This document shows, piece by piece, positions 10,597-18,857 of a DNA stretch of 62,469 nucleotides. A program made the translations under genes and the position numbers. The notes under the pieces are model-generated. The model saw only the letters and a program-made list of their open reading frames with translations. It ran no database searches and was not told the DNA's origin. Origin of the DNA: Bryobacterales bacterium (lineage in GTDB: Bacteria > Acidobacteriota > Terriglobia > Bryobacterales > Bryobacteraceae); assembly GCA_019261985.1 (NCBI GenBank), contig JAFAQY010000087.1, positions 1 through 62,469 on the forward strand, written 5' to 3'. The first letter of the stretch is position 1, and each line of letters starts with the position of its first letter.

Positions 10597-10628
10597 ACGG
10601 CCCCGAGTAATCGGGGCCGTTTTTGTTT
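10597..10628 (+). terminator. Rho-independent terminator of the basic peptide gene
   Basis: A perfect 10-bp stem, ACGGCCCCGA / TCGGGGCCGT, with a GTAA tetraloop of the stable GNRA type, is followed directly by TTTTTGTTT. It lies 36 bp after the peptide stop codon and before the stop of the convergent gene at 10659. Confidence 0.92.
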
Positions 10629-10658
10629 ATGTGGCCCCACCCACCGGGCAATTTTTTC

Positions 10659-11294
10659 TTAATGCCGTGTTCGTTCACCACGGCCCTCCAACTGTGCGCG
10701 AAGCTGATCGTACTTCATCAATTCGAAAAACGGGCGCTGTTCCGGCGGCGCGATGAATTGCGTGCGTCCTGTTGAGTCCTCCCAAATGCAAACGAGGTCC
10801 CGTCTTGGCTTTTCCGCCACGCTGAGTTCTTCTTCCACAAATGCGATCGTCAACGGTACATCCATGAACGTGAATCGCACAATCTCGAAGCCGGCGGGCA
10901 AAGGATCGCCTTCCGCGGACGCCGCCTCATGCCGCCCAACCAAATAGTGCAACAAAGGATTGACGCGATCGCCGGCATGCGGGTATGCATGCAAATAGGA
11001 GGCGCAGTCGAACAGCGGATGCGGGTTCGGGCAATGCTCTCCCGTTTGCCGTAAGAAACTTACGACGGGTAATTCGCTCGACGCGGCAGCCTGGCGCAAA
11101 AGATAGTACTCGGGATCGAAGAGCGCGTTGGGCTTTCTTCCCTCGAAGGCGCCGTGTTCGAGATAGTGGCGGAAAGGATTTACGCCGGCTGCGGCCACGT
11201 CGCGATATTTTGACGTGTAGAATTCAGCGTCGAATAAAAGGCGCAGCTTGCGGATCTGCGGCAAGGCTTGGGCGATGCGCTTCCATTCGGGCAT
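10659..11294 (-). CDS. Protein with FDPEYY/HYLEHG-type repeats (glycosyltransferase-associated)
   Basis: This 211-residue protein has two or three copies of a short repeat: LFDAEFYTSKYRDV, NPFRHYLEHGAFEGRKP, then ALFDPEYYLL, and later LFDCASYLHAYP with NPLLHYLVGRHEA. Such repeats occur at the ends of polysaccharide-synthesis glycosyltransferases and rhamnan-synthesis proteins (family knowledge), but no glycosyltransferase domain is present. There is no signal peptide. The ATG at 11294 was chosen over 11324 because GGAG sits five bases upstream. It converges on the basic peptide gene. Confidence 0.7.
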   Translation of the reverse strand: MPEWKRIAQALPQIRKLRLLFDAEFYTSKYRDVAAAGVNPFRHYLEHGAFEGRKPNALFDPEYYLLRQAAASSELPVVSFLRQTGEHCPNPHPLFDCASYLHAYPHAGDRVNPLLHYLVGRHEAASAEGDPLPAGFEIVRFTFMDVPLTIAFVEEELSVAEKPRRDLVCIWEDSTGRTQFIAPPEQRPFFELMKYDQLRAQLEGRGERTRH

Positions 11295-11393
11295 GAAGAC
11301 TCCAGGCTTCAGCGTACACGGCATATAACGCAGCTCGCTGCAGCCGGTTACTGGGAATCGGTAATTCGCGCGTATGGAACAGCCTCGGCGCTG

Positions 11394-11436
11394 GGCGGGT
11401 GCTGAAGCGCCCGTTGCGGGCTAAAGCCCGCTCCAC
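11394..11436. repeat. Dispersed palindromic repeat, partial copy
   Basis: The unit contains GCGGGCTAAAGCCCGC and GGCGGGTGCTGAAGCGCCC, two stem-loops related to the composite repeats at 13683-13768 and 54023-54110. It sits just before the DUF4159 gene. Confidence 0.65.
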
Positions 11437-11454
11437 CGGTGCTATGCTCAGTCC

Positions 11455-12285
11455 GTGGCTGTGAAGATTCGTCAGGCGCTGCTGATCGGCGGCGGAATTG
11501 CGGCGCTCGGTTGCTCGCTGTGGGCTTTTCAAAAACCTTTTCGCGAATACCCAGCTATCGAGTACAACGATTTCCCTGTGCCCGATGACTACCGCCAGCC
11601 CGCCGAGTTCACCTTCGCGAGGCTAATGTATCCTCCGGCCGCTACCGCGCGCTTCGATCGCGCCGGCCGGTACTGGGCCCAGGGCATGTCCAGTTGGACG
11701 CAGGATTATCCGCGCGCCGACCGGCATCTTGCACAGGCGCTGCGGCGGCTGACTCGGATAAATACCCGATCTGTCGAACAAGCGGTGAACCTGGACGATG
11801 ATGACGAGGTGTACAACTGGCCCTGGGTATACGCGGTCCGCACCGGCGAGTGGGACTTAACGGAAGCGCAGGCGAAAAGGCTTCGCGATTACATCGAACG
11901 CGGAGGGTTCCTCATGGTCGACGACTTCTGGGGGACGTTCGAATGGCAGGTCTTCATGCGCAGCATGAATCGCGTTTTCCCGGATCGCCCGCCCGTGGAC
12001 GTGGACAACGCCGACGCGCTGTTCCACACGATCTACGATCTGAACGACCGCTTTCGGGTGACCGGAGCTTGGGGCCGTTTCGGCAGGCCGTATCAAGACG
12101 ATGGCGATACGCCGTATTGGAGAGCGATTTACGACGGCAAAAACCGGGTTGTACTGGCCATTGTCGCTAATTCGGATCTCGGCGATTCATGGGAATACGC
12201 GGACGATCCCTCGTATCCCGAAAAATGGTCCGGGCTCGGCATCCGCGTCGCCGTCAACTACATCGCGTACGGGATGACGCACTAA
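11455..12285 (+). CDS. DUF4159 domain protein, exported
   Basis: The 276-residue protein begins with a signal-anchor-like hydrophobic stretch (about residues 8-25), then a DUF4159 domain. Recognisable blocks are FTFARLMYPP, the W-x-x-D-Y-P-R-A-D motif, ADRHLAQALRRLT, YNWPWVYAV and the RGGFLMVDDFWG block. DUF4159 proteins have a glutamine-amidotransferase-like flavodoxin fold and are common in Acidobacteriota and Planctomycetota; their function is unknown. The start is GTG 11455 without a strong ribosome-binding site. Its stop interlocks by 4 bp with the convergent amidohydrolase gene. Confidence 0.8.
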   Translation: MAVKIRQALLIGGGIAALGCSLWAFQKPFREYPAIEYNDFPVPDDYRQPAEFTFARLMYPPAATARFDRAGRYWAQGMSSWTQDYPRADRHLAQALRRLTRINTRSVEQAVNLDDDDEVYNWPWVYAVRTGEWDLTEAQAKRLRDYIERGGFLMVDDFWGTFEWQVFMRSMNRVFPDRPPVDVDNADALFHTIYDLNDRFRVTGAWGRFGRPYQDDGDTPYWRAIYDGKNRVVLAIVANSDLGDSWEYADDPSYPEKWSGLGIRVAVNYIAYGMTH

Positions 12286-13637
12286 AATCGAAAATTAAAC
12301 AGCCTGCGCGGATTATCCACCAGCAGTCGGTTCAGATTCTCGCTGTTCCGGTCCGCAATTTCCCAGATCCAGCAATTGAGCAATTTCCCGTCGTTGGGCA
12401 TCTGACCTTCTTTCATGTTCGGGTGAGGCCAGTCCGTACCCGTTATGACGCGCTCCGAAAATTCCTGCGCGAGGGCGCGAGCGAACGGCAGCACTCTCCT
12501 CCACTCCTCGGGCTCGTTGCTTCCCGTGAGGCGTTCCGGGCATGTCAGCTTGGCAAAACAATCCGGCTTGTCGCGGAACAGTTGAAGAAGGCGCTCGAAG
12601 CCGGGATCCGCGGCTCCTTTGCCGATCGCGGGCACGGCCATATGATCGAAAACGACGGGCAACGGGATCGTTTTGATGTGCGCATTCAGATCTTCCAAAT
12701 CCGCGGCTTCGCAATACAGGTCGATATGCCAATTGTTTTGAAGCTTCCCCGCGCATCTGAGGTCCCTCAACCGGCGGGCCATGGTGACCATTTCTTCGGG
12801 CGGCGGAGGGTTCGTGAGCCGCTTCACGTAGCTGTACCGGATGCCACGCACGCCGGCGGCATCAAGCTGCGCCAATTCGTCGTCGGAGATCGTTTTTTCG
12901 ACGAACGCCACGCCCATTGCGCGGCCTTGCGATTTCTTAAGCGCGTTGAGCATGAAACTGTTGTCCGTTCCGTGGCAGGTCGCAGCCACGACCACCTCGC
13001 CCGAAAACCCGAGGAATCTGTCCAGCTCTTCCAGCTTCTTCCAGGGCGCGAAGGCGGGATCGTACTTGCGGTCCTCCGACCAGCGGAAAGGCGTCAAGCC
13101 GTTGCTATTCACATGACAATGCGTGTTGATGGCGCCCAAGGGCATCTGGAAGGCCGGCTTTTCGGGATTCGGATCGGGTTCAATGTTCTTCGGCAGCGGT
13201 TTCGATGTCTTGCGAGGCCGGTCGTTATAGTGGTGCCGGTTCACTTCGCGAGTCTCCGAGACCATGGTGTACTCTCGCCCTTCCTGCAGGTTGTATTTCG
13301 ACGAGAGGTAATCGACGATAACCTCCTCCAGGTCGAGCCCGAGATCTTTCCGCAGGCGGTCGCCGAGCGGCCCTTTTCTGTCCGGCTTATCGCCGAGCGC
13401 GAAGTTCACGGAAATGCGCTTGCTAGGTCCTGGTTCATCTCCCACGATGCAGAACGCCCACGGCGCTAGCGTGGTGGCCACACGGTTTCGAAGAACTGTG
13501 TTTTTCGGTTCCTCTGTTAAGGGGTCGAGCGATTTATGATCTTTCAGCAGGGCGTGCATTTTTCGGAGAAGCTCGGCATCGTTTTCCACGAAATACTGCT
13601 CCATGTCCTTTGAGCACTTCACTTCTAGATTGGGCAT
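12282..13637 (-). CDS. 2-pyrone-4,6-dicarboxylate lactonase-like amidohydrolase with extra N-terminal domain
   Basis: The C-terminal 285 residues of this 451-residue protein follow LigI (amidohydrolase-2 fold): GAINTHCHV supplies the HxH site, then FRWSEDRKY, ATCHGTDNS, AAGVRGIRYSYVKRL, VVFDHMAVP and GTDWPHPN with the catalytic Asp. LigI opens the lactone 2-pyrone-4,6-dicarboxylate, a side intermediate of protocatechuate and gallate cleavage, which links the gene to the dioxygenase-aldolase pair 10 kb away. Residues 1 to about 165 are a separate region I do not recognise; LigI itself lacks it. It is charged, with no signal peptide. It converges on the DUF4159 gene. Confidence 0.75.
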   Translation of the reverse strand: MPNLEVKCSKDMEQYFVENDAELLRKMHALLKDHKSLDPLTEEPKNTVLRNRVATTLAPWAFCIVGDEPGPSKRISVNFALGDKPDRKGPLGDRLRKDLGLDLEEVIVDYLSSKYNLQEGREYTMVSETREVNRHHYNDRPRKTSKPLPKNIEPDPNPEKPAFQMPLGAINTHCHVNSNGLTPFRWSEDRKYDPAFAPWKKLEELDRFLGFSGEVVVAATCHGTDNSFMLNALKKSQGRAMGVAFVEKTISDDELAQLDAAGVRGIRYSYVKRLTNPPPPEEMVTMARRLRDLRCAGKLQNNWHIDLYCEAADLEDLNAHIKTIPLPVVFDHMAVPAIGKGAADPGFERLLQLFRDKPDCFAKLTCPERLTGSNEPEEWRRVLPFARALAQEFSERVITGTDWPHPNMKEGQMPNDGKLLNCWIWEIADRNSENLNRLLVDNPRRLFNFRF

Positions 13638-13682
13638 GATTCGATGTTCACACCACTATAGCCTGTGGGATGTTTAGCCTTT

Positions 13683-13768
13683 GTGGGGCAGCCTTTAGGC
13701 TGCGGCGGGCTTCAGCCCGCCCGGCGTGTGGCGGACTAAAGTGCGCCGCAGCCTAAAGGCTGCCCCAC
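13683..13768. repeat. Dispersed palindromic repeat, full composite copy
   Basis: The outer arms GTGGGGCAGCC and GGCTGCCCCAC enclose two inner hairpins, one being GGCGGGCTTCAGCCCGCC and the other GGCGGACTAAAGTGCGCC. The whole 86-bp unit can fold on itself. A second full copy is at 54023-54110. Confidence 0.85.
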
Positions 13769-13823
13769 CATGCTGTAGCGGTTGCTACACATGCCTGCCT
13801 AATGTTTTAGACTGGATGGCGAT

Positions 13824-15401
13824 ATGAGTCTCCTCAAAACCTTGTTCGTTGGCGCGGCCTTCGCCGCTTTGATGCTGGGACAAGCTCCGAAACCGGTCCG
13901 GACGCAAGCCGGTATGGTACAGGGTGTCGACATGAACGGCGTCGCGGTATATAAGGGCATTCCCTTCGCCGCGCCTCCGGTTGGTAATTTGCGATGGCGC
14001 GCGCCGGAAGCCGCGGCTCCGTGGACCGGGGTCCGCACCGTCGATAAATTCGCGTCCGCTTGCGTGCAGGTCCCGATCGTGAACGCGGCGCTTGGAATGG
14101 ACGCGGTTGCGACCGATGAGGACTGCCTTTACCTTAACGTCTGGACTCCCGCAAAAACACCGAAAGACAAGCTCGCGGTGATGGTTTGGATTTACGGGGG
14201 CGGGTTCGCCATCGGCGGAACGTCGATGGGACTGTACGACGGGACCAACTTGGCCAAGAAGGGCGTCGTGGTGGTGAGCGTCGCCTATCGCGTCGGAGCT
14301 TTGGGCTTCATGGCTCATCCACAGCTCACGTCGGAGCAAAGCGGGCACTCCGGAAATTACGGTCTATTGGATATGATCGCCGGGTTGCAGTGGGTGAAGC
14401 GAAATATCGCCGCGTTCGGCGGCAATCCGGATCGCGTCACCATTTTCGGAGAGTCGGCAGGCGGAATTGCAGTGAGCATGCTCGCGGCGTCGCCGCTTGC
14501 AAAGGGCCTGTTCCAGGGAGCCATCTCGGAGAGTGGCGGAAATTTCGGCCCGGCGCGCCAGAAGGAGAATGACGGCGGAGTTAACATGGTCTCCCTCGCC
14601 ATGGGGGAGAAGGGCGGCGGCGCTTTTCTTGCGAAGCTTGGCGCCGGCTCGATCGCCGATGCGCGCAAGAAATCGGCCGACGACATTCTGAAACGCTCGC
14701 CTCCTGGTTTGGGCGGTTTTTGGCCGATATTCGATGGCTACGTTCTGCCTGGCGATCAATACAAGTTGTACGAAGCCGGGAAATACAACGACACGCCCGT
14801 CCTCATTGGAACCAATTCAGATGAGGGCGCTCTATTCGTAGCATCCGCCAAAGCCGCCGAATACCAAAGCGGCACTCGCTCCGGTTATGGCGAATACGCG
14901 GACAAGATTTTGGCCGCTTATCCCGGCGGTTCGGATGCGGAAGCTCTGCGCTCCAGCCGCGACCTGTTCCGCGACACGGAATTCGCCTGGCCGACTTGGG
15001 CGTGGGCGAGACTGCAATCGAAGGCCGGTAAGGGCAAAGTGTACGTGTATTATTTCAGCCACCGTCCGCCCTATCCAAATGCGCCGGCGTTCAAAGATTG
15101 GGGCGCTGCTCACGCAGGCGAGATCGCCTACGTATTCGGAAACTTCACCCCGGCGATGCCCGCGGCGGCGGCGGATCGCGCGGTTTCGGACGAGATGATG
15201 TCTTACTGGGTGAACTTCGCCAAGACGGGCGACCCGAATGGCGCCGGTTTGCCCCGTTGGCCCAACTTCACCAGCACGAATGGTCAAGTCATGAACTTGA
15301 ACGATCCGTCAAAGGCGATTCCCGTTCCCAATCTCGATAACCTTCAGGTGCTGGAGGGTTACTACGCCTGGAGGCGCGGTCAAGCGGAAACGAAGCACTA
15401 A
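13824..15401 (+). CDS. Secreted type B carboxylesterase
   Basis: This 525-residue alpha/beta hydrolase starts with a signal peptide ending near MLGQAP (residues 1-21). Landmarks are VYKGIPFAAPPVG, EDCLYLNVWTP, IYGGGF (oxyanion hole) and GESAGG with the nucleophilic serine. A GTNSDEG block precedes the acid residue, and the histidine is in WGAAHAGEI. Length and order match bacterial type B carboxylesterases that cleave carboxylic esters in the periplasm or outside. The substrate is unknown; an aromatic ester is possible given the aromatic catabolism nearby. Its stop interlocks with the RES toxin gene on the other strand. Confidence 0.88.
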   Translation: MSLLKTLFVGAAFAALMLGQAPKPVRTQAGMVQGVDMNGVAVYKGIPFAAPPVGNLRWRAPEAAAPWTGVRTVDKFASACVQVPIVNAALGMDAVATDEDCLYLNVWTPAKTPKDKLAVMVWIYGGGFAIGGTSMGLYDGTNLAKKGVVVVSVAYRVGALGFMAHPQLTSEQSGHSGNYGLLDMIAGLQWVKRNIAAFGGNPDRVTIFGESAGGIAVSMLAASPLAKGLFQGAISESGGNFGPARQKENDGGVNMVSLAMGEKGGGAFLAKLGAGSIADARKKSADDILKRSPPGLGGFWPIFDGYVLPGDQYKLYEAGKYNDTPVLIGTNSDEGALFVASAKAAEYQSGTRSGYGEYADKILAAYPGGSDAEALRSSRDLFRDTEFAWPTWAWARLQSKAGKGKVYVYYFSHRPPYPNAPAFKDWGAAHAGEIAYVFGNFTPAMPAAAADRAVSDEMMSYWVNFAKTGDPNGAGLPRWPNFTSTNGQVMNLNDPSKAIPVPNLDNLQVLEGYYAWRRGQAETKH

Positions 15402-15931
15402 AACTCGAGCGGCCGGACGCGGGCCAGCAAGTCCGATCGCGGCTGTCCGGCAAACACGGCCATCCAACCAACGAAATCCTGGCGAGGTCCAAAGAACGCA
15501 AACACGATTCCGTCCCGCTTCGGCGCCGGGCGCAGGCCGCCATCGACCTTCCAGCCTGTCGCGCCGCCATCGAGCAGAGCGGCGGAGGGGGCGCGCAAAG
15601 CCGTCGCCCCGCGGCGTCGCAATCGCCGCGCTTCCTTGCGACAAGCTTCGTAACTCGCGATTCCCCCGGTGAGGACCTGCCGAGCCAGCCCCGGCGATTC
15701 TGCTCGCCAATCGCCGGACACATCGACGGCCCATAACGCGCGCCGTACATTCATGAGCTCCGCTTCACCCGTGATGCCTTCGTGTCTTATGAATTCCGCC
15801 CAGGCGCCGTCGGGCGTATCGGCGAAGTATTGAACCGGACCTTCGCCCTCGCCGTGCCATCGCGCCCTCGGTTGATCCGCATTTTCCCAAAGAAACGGCA
15901 AGCGCGGATCGGCGTGCCTGAAAAGAATCAT
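15398..15931 (-). CDS. RES-domain toxin (RES-Xre toxin-antitoxin)
   Basis: This 177-residue protein shows the RES pattern: ARWHGEGEGPVQYFA near the N-terminus with the conserved Arg24, WAEFIRHEG with Glu46, and RAPSAALLD with Ser116. RES toxins of characterised systems degrade or ADP-ribosylate with NAD and deplete it in the cell. The ATG overlaps the stop of the upstream antitoxin in an ATGA junction, so the two are translated together in antitoxin-toxin order. All three name-giving residues are present, so the toxin is probably active. Confidence 0.85.
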   Translation of the reverse strand: MILFRHADPRLPFLWENADQPRARWHGEGEGPVQYFADTPDGAWAEFIRHEGITGEAELMNVRRALWAVDVSGDWRAESPGLARQVLTGGIASYEACRKEARRLRRRGATALRAPSAALLDGGATGWKVDGGLRPAPKRDGIVFAFFGPRQDFVGWMAVFAGQPRSDLLARVRPLEF

Positions 15932-16557
15932 GTAGCGGGCGAGGCGACGAGCGCTCGCGCGAGATCCTGAACGCGCCGCGGCCCCGGCTGCGCAGGCTTC
16001 CAGCGCGCTTTCAGCCAGTCCAAAGGCGTGCGCCCGTCCAGTTGGGCACGTTTGCGCTCAAACCACTGCCGGATGCCGAAATCGTTGTAGGCGCCGCTAA
16101 GATCGCCCACAATCAGACTTAAGAAGTGCAGTCTTTCGGCAACATCGTCGGGCGTCATCCGGGCAGCCGCCTTGTAGCGGCGAAGACTGCTGCCCGAAAT
16201 GCCCAGCAGGCGGGCCAATAGCTCCGGCCCGATAACCTCGGTCAAACGATTCCATTCGAACTCCGGCGCGGGCGATTCCTCCAGCGCAAGGTTCAGGTGC
16301 TCAAGCGTGCGCTCGATAGCTTCGTTGGAATCTTTGAACTCGTCAAGCTCCAGCTCCACGTTTCTGGCGATGCCCGCGCGATGAATGTGGCGGATAGCTC
16401 TCCGGAATGACGGAAGATCGAGCGTTTCGATTGACTCGTTTGCCGGAAGAAGCCCCATCGCCTCCGCGCGGCTGAGCGCCGTAACAGCTTGAACAATGGC
16501 GCGGCGGGAAGAAAACGGAGACTTAGCGGACGCGATTTGGATCATGGCTCTACTCAC
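15928..16557 (-). CDS. Xre/MbcA/ParS-type antitoxin
   Basis: This 209-residue protein lies directly upstream of the RES toxin. The middle contains a DNA-binding-like helical segment (VIGPELLARLLGISGSSLRR), and the C-terminus carries the ParS/MbcA-type toxin-binding pattern with WFERKRAQLDGRTPLDWL. Such antitoxins fold over the toxin active site and repress the operon. The N-terminal 90 residues are longer than in the shortest family members. The stop overlaps the toxin start by 4 bp. Confidence 0.82.
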   Translation of the reverse strand: MSRAMIQIASAKSPFSSRRAIVQAVTALSRAEAMGLLPANESIETLDLPSFRRAIRHIHRAGIARNVELELDEFKDSNEAIERTLEHLNLALEESPAPEFEWNRLTEVIGPELLARLLGISGSSLRRYKAAARMTPDDVAERLHFLSLIVGDLSGAYNDFGIRQWFERKRAQLDGRTPLDWLKARWKPAQPGPRRVQDLARALVASPAT

Positions 16558-16591
16558 AATTATATCCGTTTCACGTCCGTTGAGCGGTGGG

Positions 16592-17119
16592 CTATTTCAC
16601 TGCGATCATCACCGATCCGGCGTGGTTCTCCCAAGCCAGATCCAATTTCACCTTGTTACCTCCCTGGCTTGTAAACGTGTACTTCAGCGTCTCGACCTTT
16701 GCGGATGGCGTACTCATCGTCATCTTCGCGCGGCCCAGATCCATCTTGGGGTTGTATTCCAAACCCCACTGGCCGGTCTCTTTGCTGATAATCAGTTCCC
16801 AGGCGTTGGGGTCTTTGACCCAGCAGTACAGCGTGTAATCGCCTTTCGGCACGCTCAGGCCGCCAACGTCCAAATCGGCATCCGTATGAAAGGACGTTGC
16901 CGAGTTCGCGCCGGCGCGCCACGCTGGATACGTCGGGTCGCGCGATAGCAGGCCGCCCTCGCCGAAGATTTTGCGTCCGCGCACCGAGGGCGCCGCATAC
17001 CGGATCACCAATTTTTTGCCGGCGACAGTGATGTCGGCCTGGGCGGCCGGGCTCACTTGCGCAAAACCGCACGCCGGCGCCAGCGCGAGCAGCGCCAAAT
17101 ATTTCCCAAACATGTTCAT
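16592..17119 (-). CDS. DUF2911 domain protein, exported
   Basis: A signal peptide (cleavage after about residue 20, ...CGFAQ) precedes a DUF2911 domain. Diagnostic blocks are RKIFGE, WRAGANSAT, DYTLYCW and WELIISKETGQWG. DUF2911 proteins are secreted or periplasmic beta-rich proteins of unknown function, frequent in Acidobacteriota and Bacteroidota. It ends 35 bp before the ParS-type gene and is followed upstream by another secreted protein on the same strand, so the two may be co-transcribed. Confidence 0.85.
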   Translation of the reverse strand: MNMFGKYLALLALAPACGFAQVSPAAQADITVAGKKLVIRYAAPSVRGRKIFGEGGLLSRDPTYPAWRAGANSATSFHTDADLDVGGLSVPKGDYTLYCWVKDPNAWELIISKETGQWGLEYNPKMDLGRAKMTMSTPSAKVETLKYTFTSQGGNKVKLDLAWENHAGSVMIAVK

Positions 17120-17129
17120 AGGCGCGGAG

Positions 17130-17897
17130 CTATTTTTTCTTGGTCAGCTCGTCCGTCACGTGGCCTTCCGAGATCTCCTTGTTGTTCTCTTCGCAGGAGT
17201 ATTCAAGAAGTTCCTGGCCGGGCTTCATCAACACAAATACGCGCGTGTTGGTCCAGGGCTTGGTGTACATCTTCGGATCGCTGACCGTGACCTGATATTG
17301 AATGTGATCGTAATCGGGCCGCGAGAAGCGCTCGACCACATGCAATTGATCGCTGGTCAGGCGCTCCGGCTCGGTATCGAGCCAGGTTTGTCCGTTAAAC
17401 CCGATCGTATCCACAACCAGCGTGTCTCCCTCCCAGTGGCCGACCGAATCGCCGAGCCACATGGGATAGAGTTGCTTGGGATGGTCCCGCCCGTCGGTGG
17501 GCACAACGTGGAACATGTTGTTCTGTTCGAAGAGAATGGCCATCTTTTCGGGTTTGTGGAAAATTTCGACCGGGTACGGCGTGCCCCATGAGCGCACGTA
17601 GCCCCAAGGCAGGCAGTGGACTCCGTAATCGAATTTCGGTTTCGCGTTTTCGGCCTTGCCGTACGCAGTTAAAGTGGAATCGAGATCGTGCGCGCCTTTA
17701 CTGGAGCATCCCGGAGTCCCGCCGGCGCAGCGTCCTTCGTAATCCTTGCTCACGTCGCCGACGCGGGGATGGTCCCAGACACCGGACAGATCGGGCTTTC
17801 CGTTCGCCAGCCGAGGCACGGGTTTCGAAGCGTTGGATTGCGCGGCCGCGGACATGGCGACCAGAGTAGCGATAGGGATCAAACAGAGGGCCTTCAT
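17130..17897 (-). CDS. Secreted protein with PDLSGVWDHPR N-terminus, unknown function
   Basis: A perfect AAGGAGGT ribosome-binding site places the start at 17897, giving 255 residues; the longer open frame upstream belongs to a pseudogene remnant. Residues 1-20 are a signal peptide. The mature part begins with the NGKPDLSGVW motif common to a large acidobacterial family of secreted proteins, then HCLPWGY, FHKPEKMAILFE, YPMWLGDSVGHWEGDTLVVDT and ERLTSDQLHVVERF. I recognise the family but not a function; no catalytic motif is evident. It probably forms a unit with the DUF2911 gene downstream. Confidence 0.75.
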   Translation of the reverse strand: MKALCLIPIATLVAMSAAAQSNASKPVPRLANGKPDLSGVWDHPRVGDVSKDYEGRCAGGTPGCSSKGAHDLDSTLTAYGKAENAKPKFDYGVHCLPWGYVRSWGTPYPVEIFHKPEKMAILFEQNNMFHVVPTDGRDHPKQLYPMWLGDSVGHWEGDTLVVDTIGFNGQTWLDTEPERLTSDQLHVVERFSRPDYDHIQYQVTVSDPKMYTKPWTNTRVFVLMKPGQELLEYSCEENNKEISEGHVTDELTKKK

Positions 17898-17923
17898 AAA
17901 ACCTCCTTGCAAAGAAAACCAAC

Positions 17924-17956
17924 CTCTTTGCGGTCTTTGCGTCTTTGCGAGAAAGA
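17924..17956 (+). repeat. Short dispersed repeat, CTTTGCGTCTTTGCGAGA type
   Basis: The sequence contains TTTGCGGTCTTTGCGTCTTTGCGAGA and recurs with near identity at 23878-23909. Here it lies 27 bp upstream of the start of the secreted protein gene on the other strand. Confidence 0.6.
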
Positions 17957-17959
17957 CTT

Positions 17960-18770
17960 TTTCATGATATAGCGAGTTGAACGATTGTGGAAGCGTCGGG
18001 GAGGCGTTCCAATTTATCGATTCATCGGCAAAAGCATCGCGCTGCTCGGCCGACAAAATCCCGGAAGCGTTCTCGTCGAACTTGGCGCGCAGTTCCGCAT
18101 AGCTCATCGGATTTTCAGCAGAGCCGCGACTCGCGCTCAATAATAATCCCCAACGGCCTATGCCCGGCTGTGCCGCTCTGCGCCGACCAACCGGGGTGCA
18201 GAAAGTTGGTCTGTGTGCCGTCTATTCAGCATTCGATGAGCCCCAACGCAAAGCTGCCGGCAATACCGGCGGCCCGCGCCATTGCTTCGGCATCGAGGCG
18301 CAAAATCTTCGCCGCAAGATACGCCGCGCCGAATGTGGCGAACAGCCCGTGGGATGAAAGCCGCGCTGGTGCAGCTCGCTGGAACAGACGCTACCAACGC
18401 GGCACGAGATTTCATACCCGAGGGCGATCGCCGTAATTAGATCGCGGCCGCGGAGCTTGTTGGTTTCCGGAAGCGCGAGAGCGGCCGATACGCCGGGCTG
18501 CTCATATGCACGATGGATTCGTTATGAGTGTTGTCAAACTCCAGCGCCGAGGCCCCATCGGCGAATGCGGCGAATGTGACCCCGACTTGGTCTCCGAAGC
18601 CGAGTATGCGGCAAGGACCGGAAGGCGAAAGCACAACGGCCGCTCTCCGGTGGAGCATCCGAATGGTGTCTGCGCGCCGGCGAGCGCCAATCCGATCACA
18701 TCCCGCACCCGCAGCTTCGTCGATTCGATTACATCGACGGGCAGCTCTCAAAATTAATGCCACAACATCA
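17960..18770 (-). pseudogene. Decayed MmgE/PrpD gene with multiple frameshifts and an internal deletion
   Basis: Fragments of a MmgE/PrpD protein appear in order but in changing minus-strand frames: NDVVALILRAARR, TKLRVRDVIGLALAGAQTPFG, then GVTFAAFADGASALEFDNTH, then PETNKLRGRDLITAIALGYE, FHPTG, LFATFGAAYLAAKILRLDAE, DGTQTNFLHPGWSAQSG and finally NPMSYAELRAKFDENASG. At least five frame changes and a deletion between the GWSAQSG and NPMSYAEL blocks are needed to join them. It lies back to back with the intact MmgE/PrpD gene at 18858. Confidence 0.85.
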
Positions 18771-18857
18771 TTTGGCGAGTACTTTTGCGGATGGTGGGGT
18801 CGTCTGCTATCATACGATGCTTAGCGCGCACCGTCCCGTGGAATTGGAGTGAGGTCC

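Noticed and set aside
12189-13469. 426-codon plus-strand frame
   Set aside because: It mirrors the lactonase-like gene on the other strand, whose family motifs are unmistakable.
17898-18140. N-terminal extension of the secreted protein starting at 18140
   Set aside because: The extension is the C-terminus of the decayed MmgE/PrpD gene, and a perfect ribosome-binding site precedes 17897.
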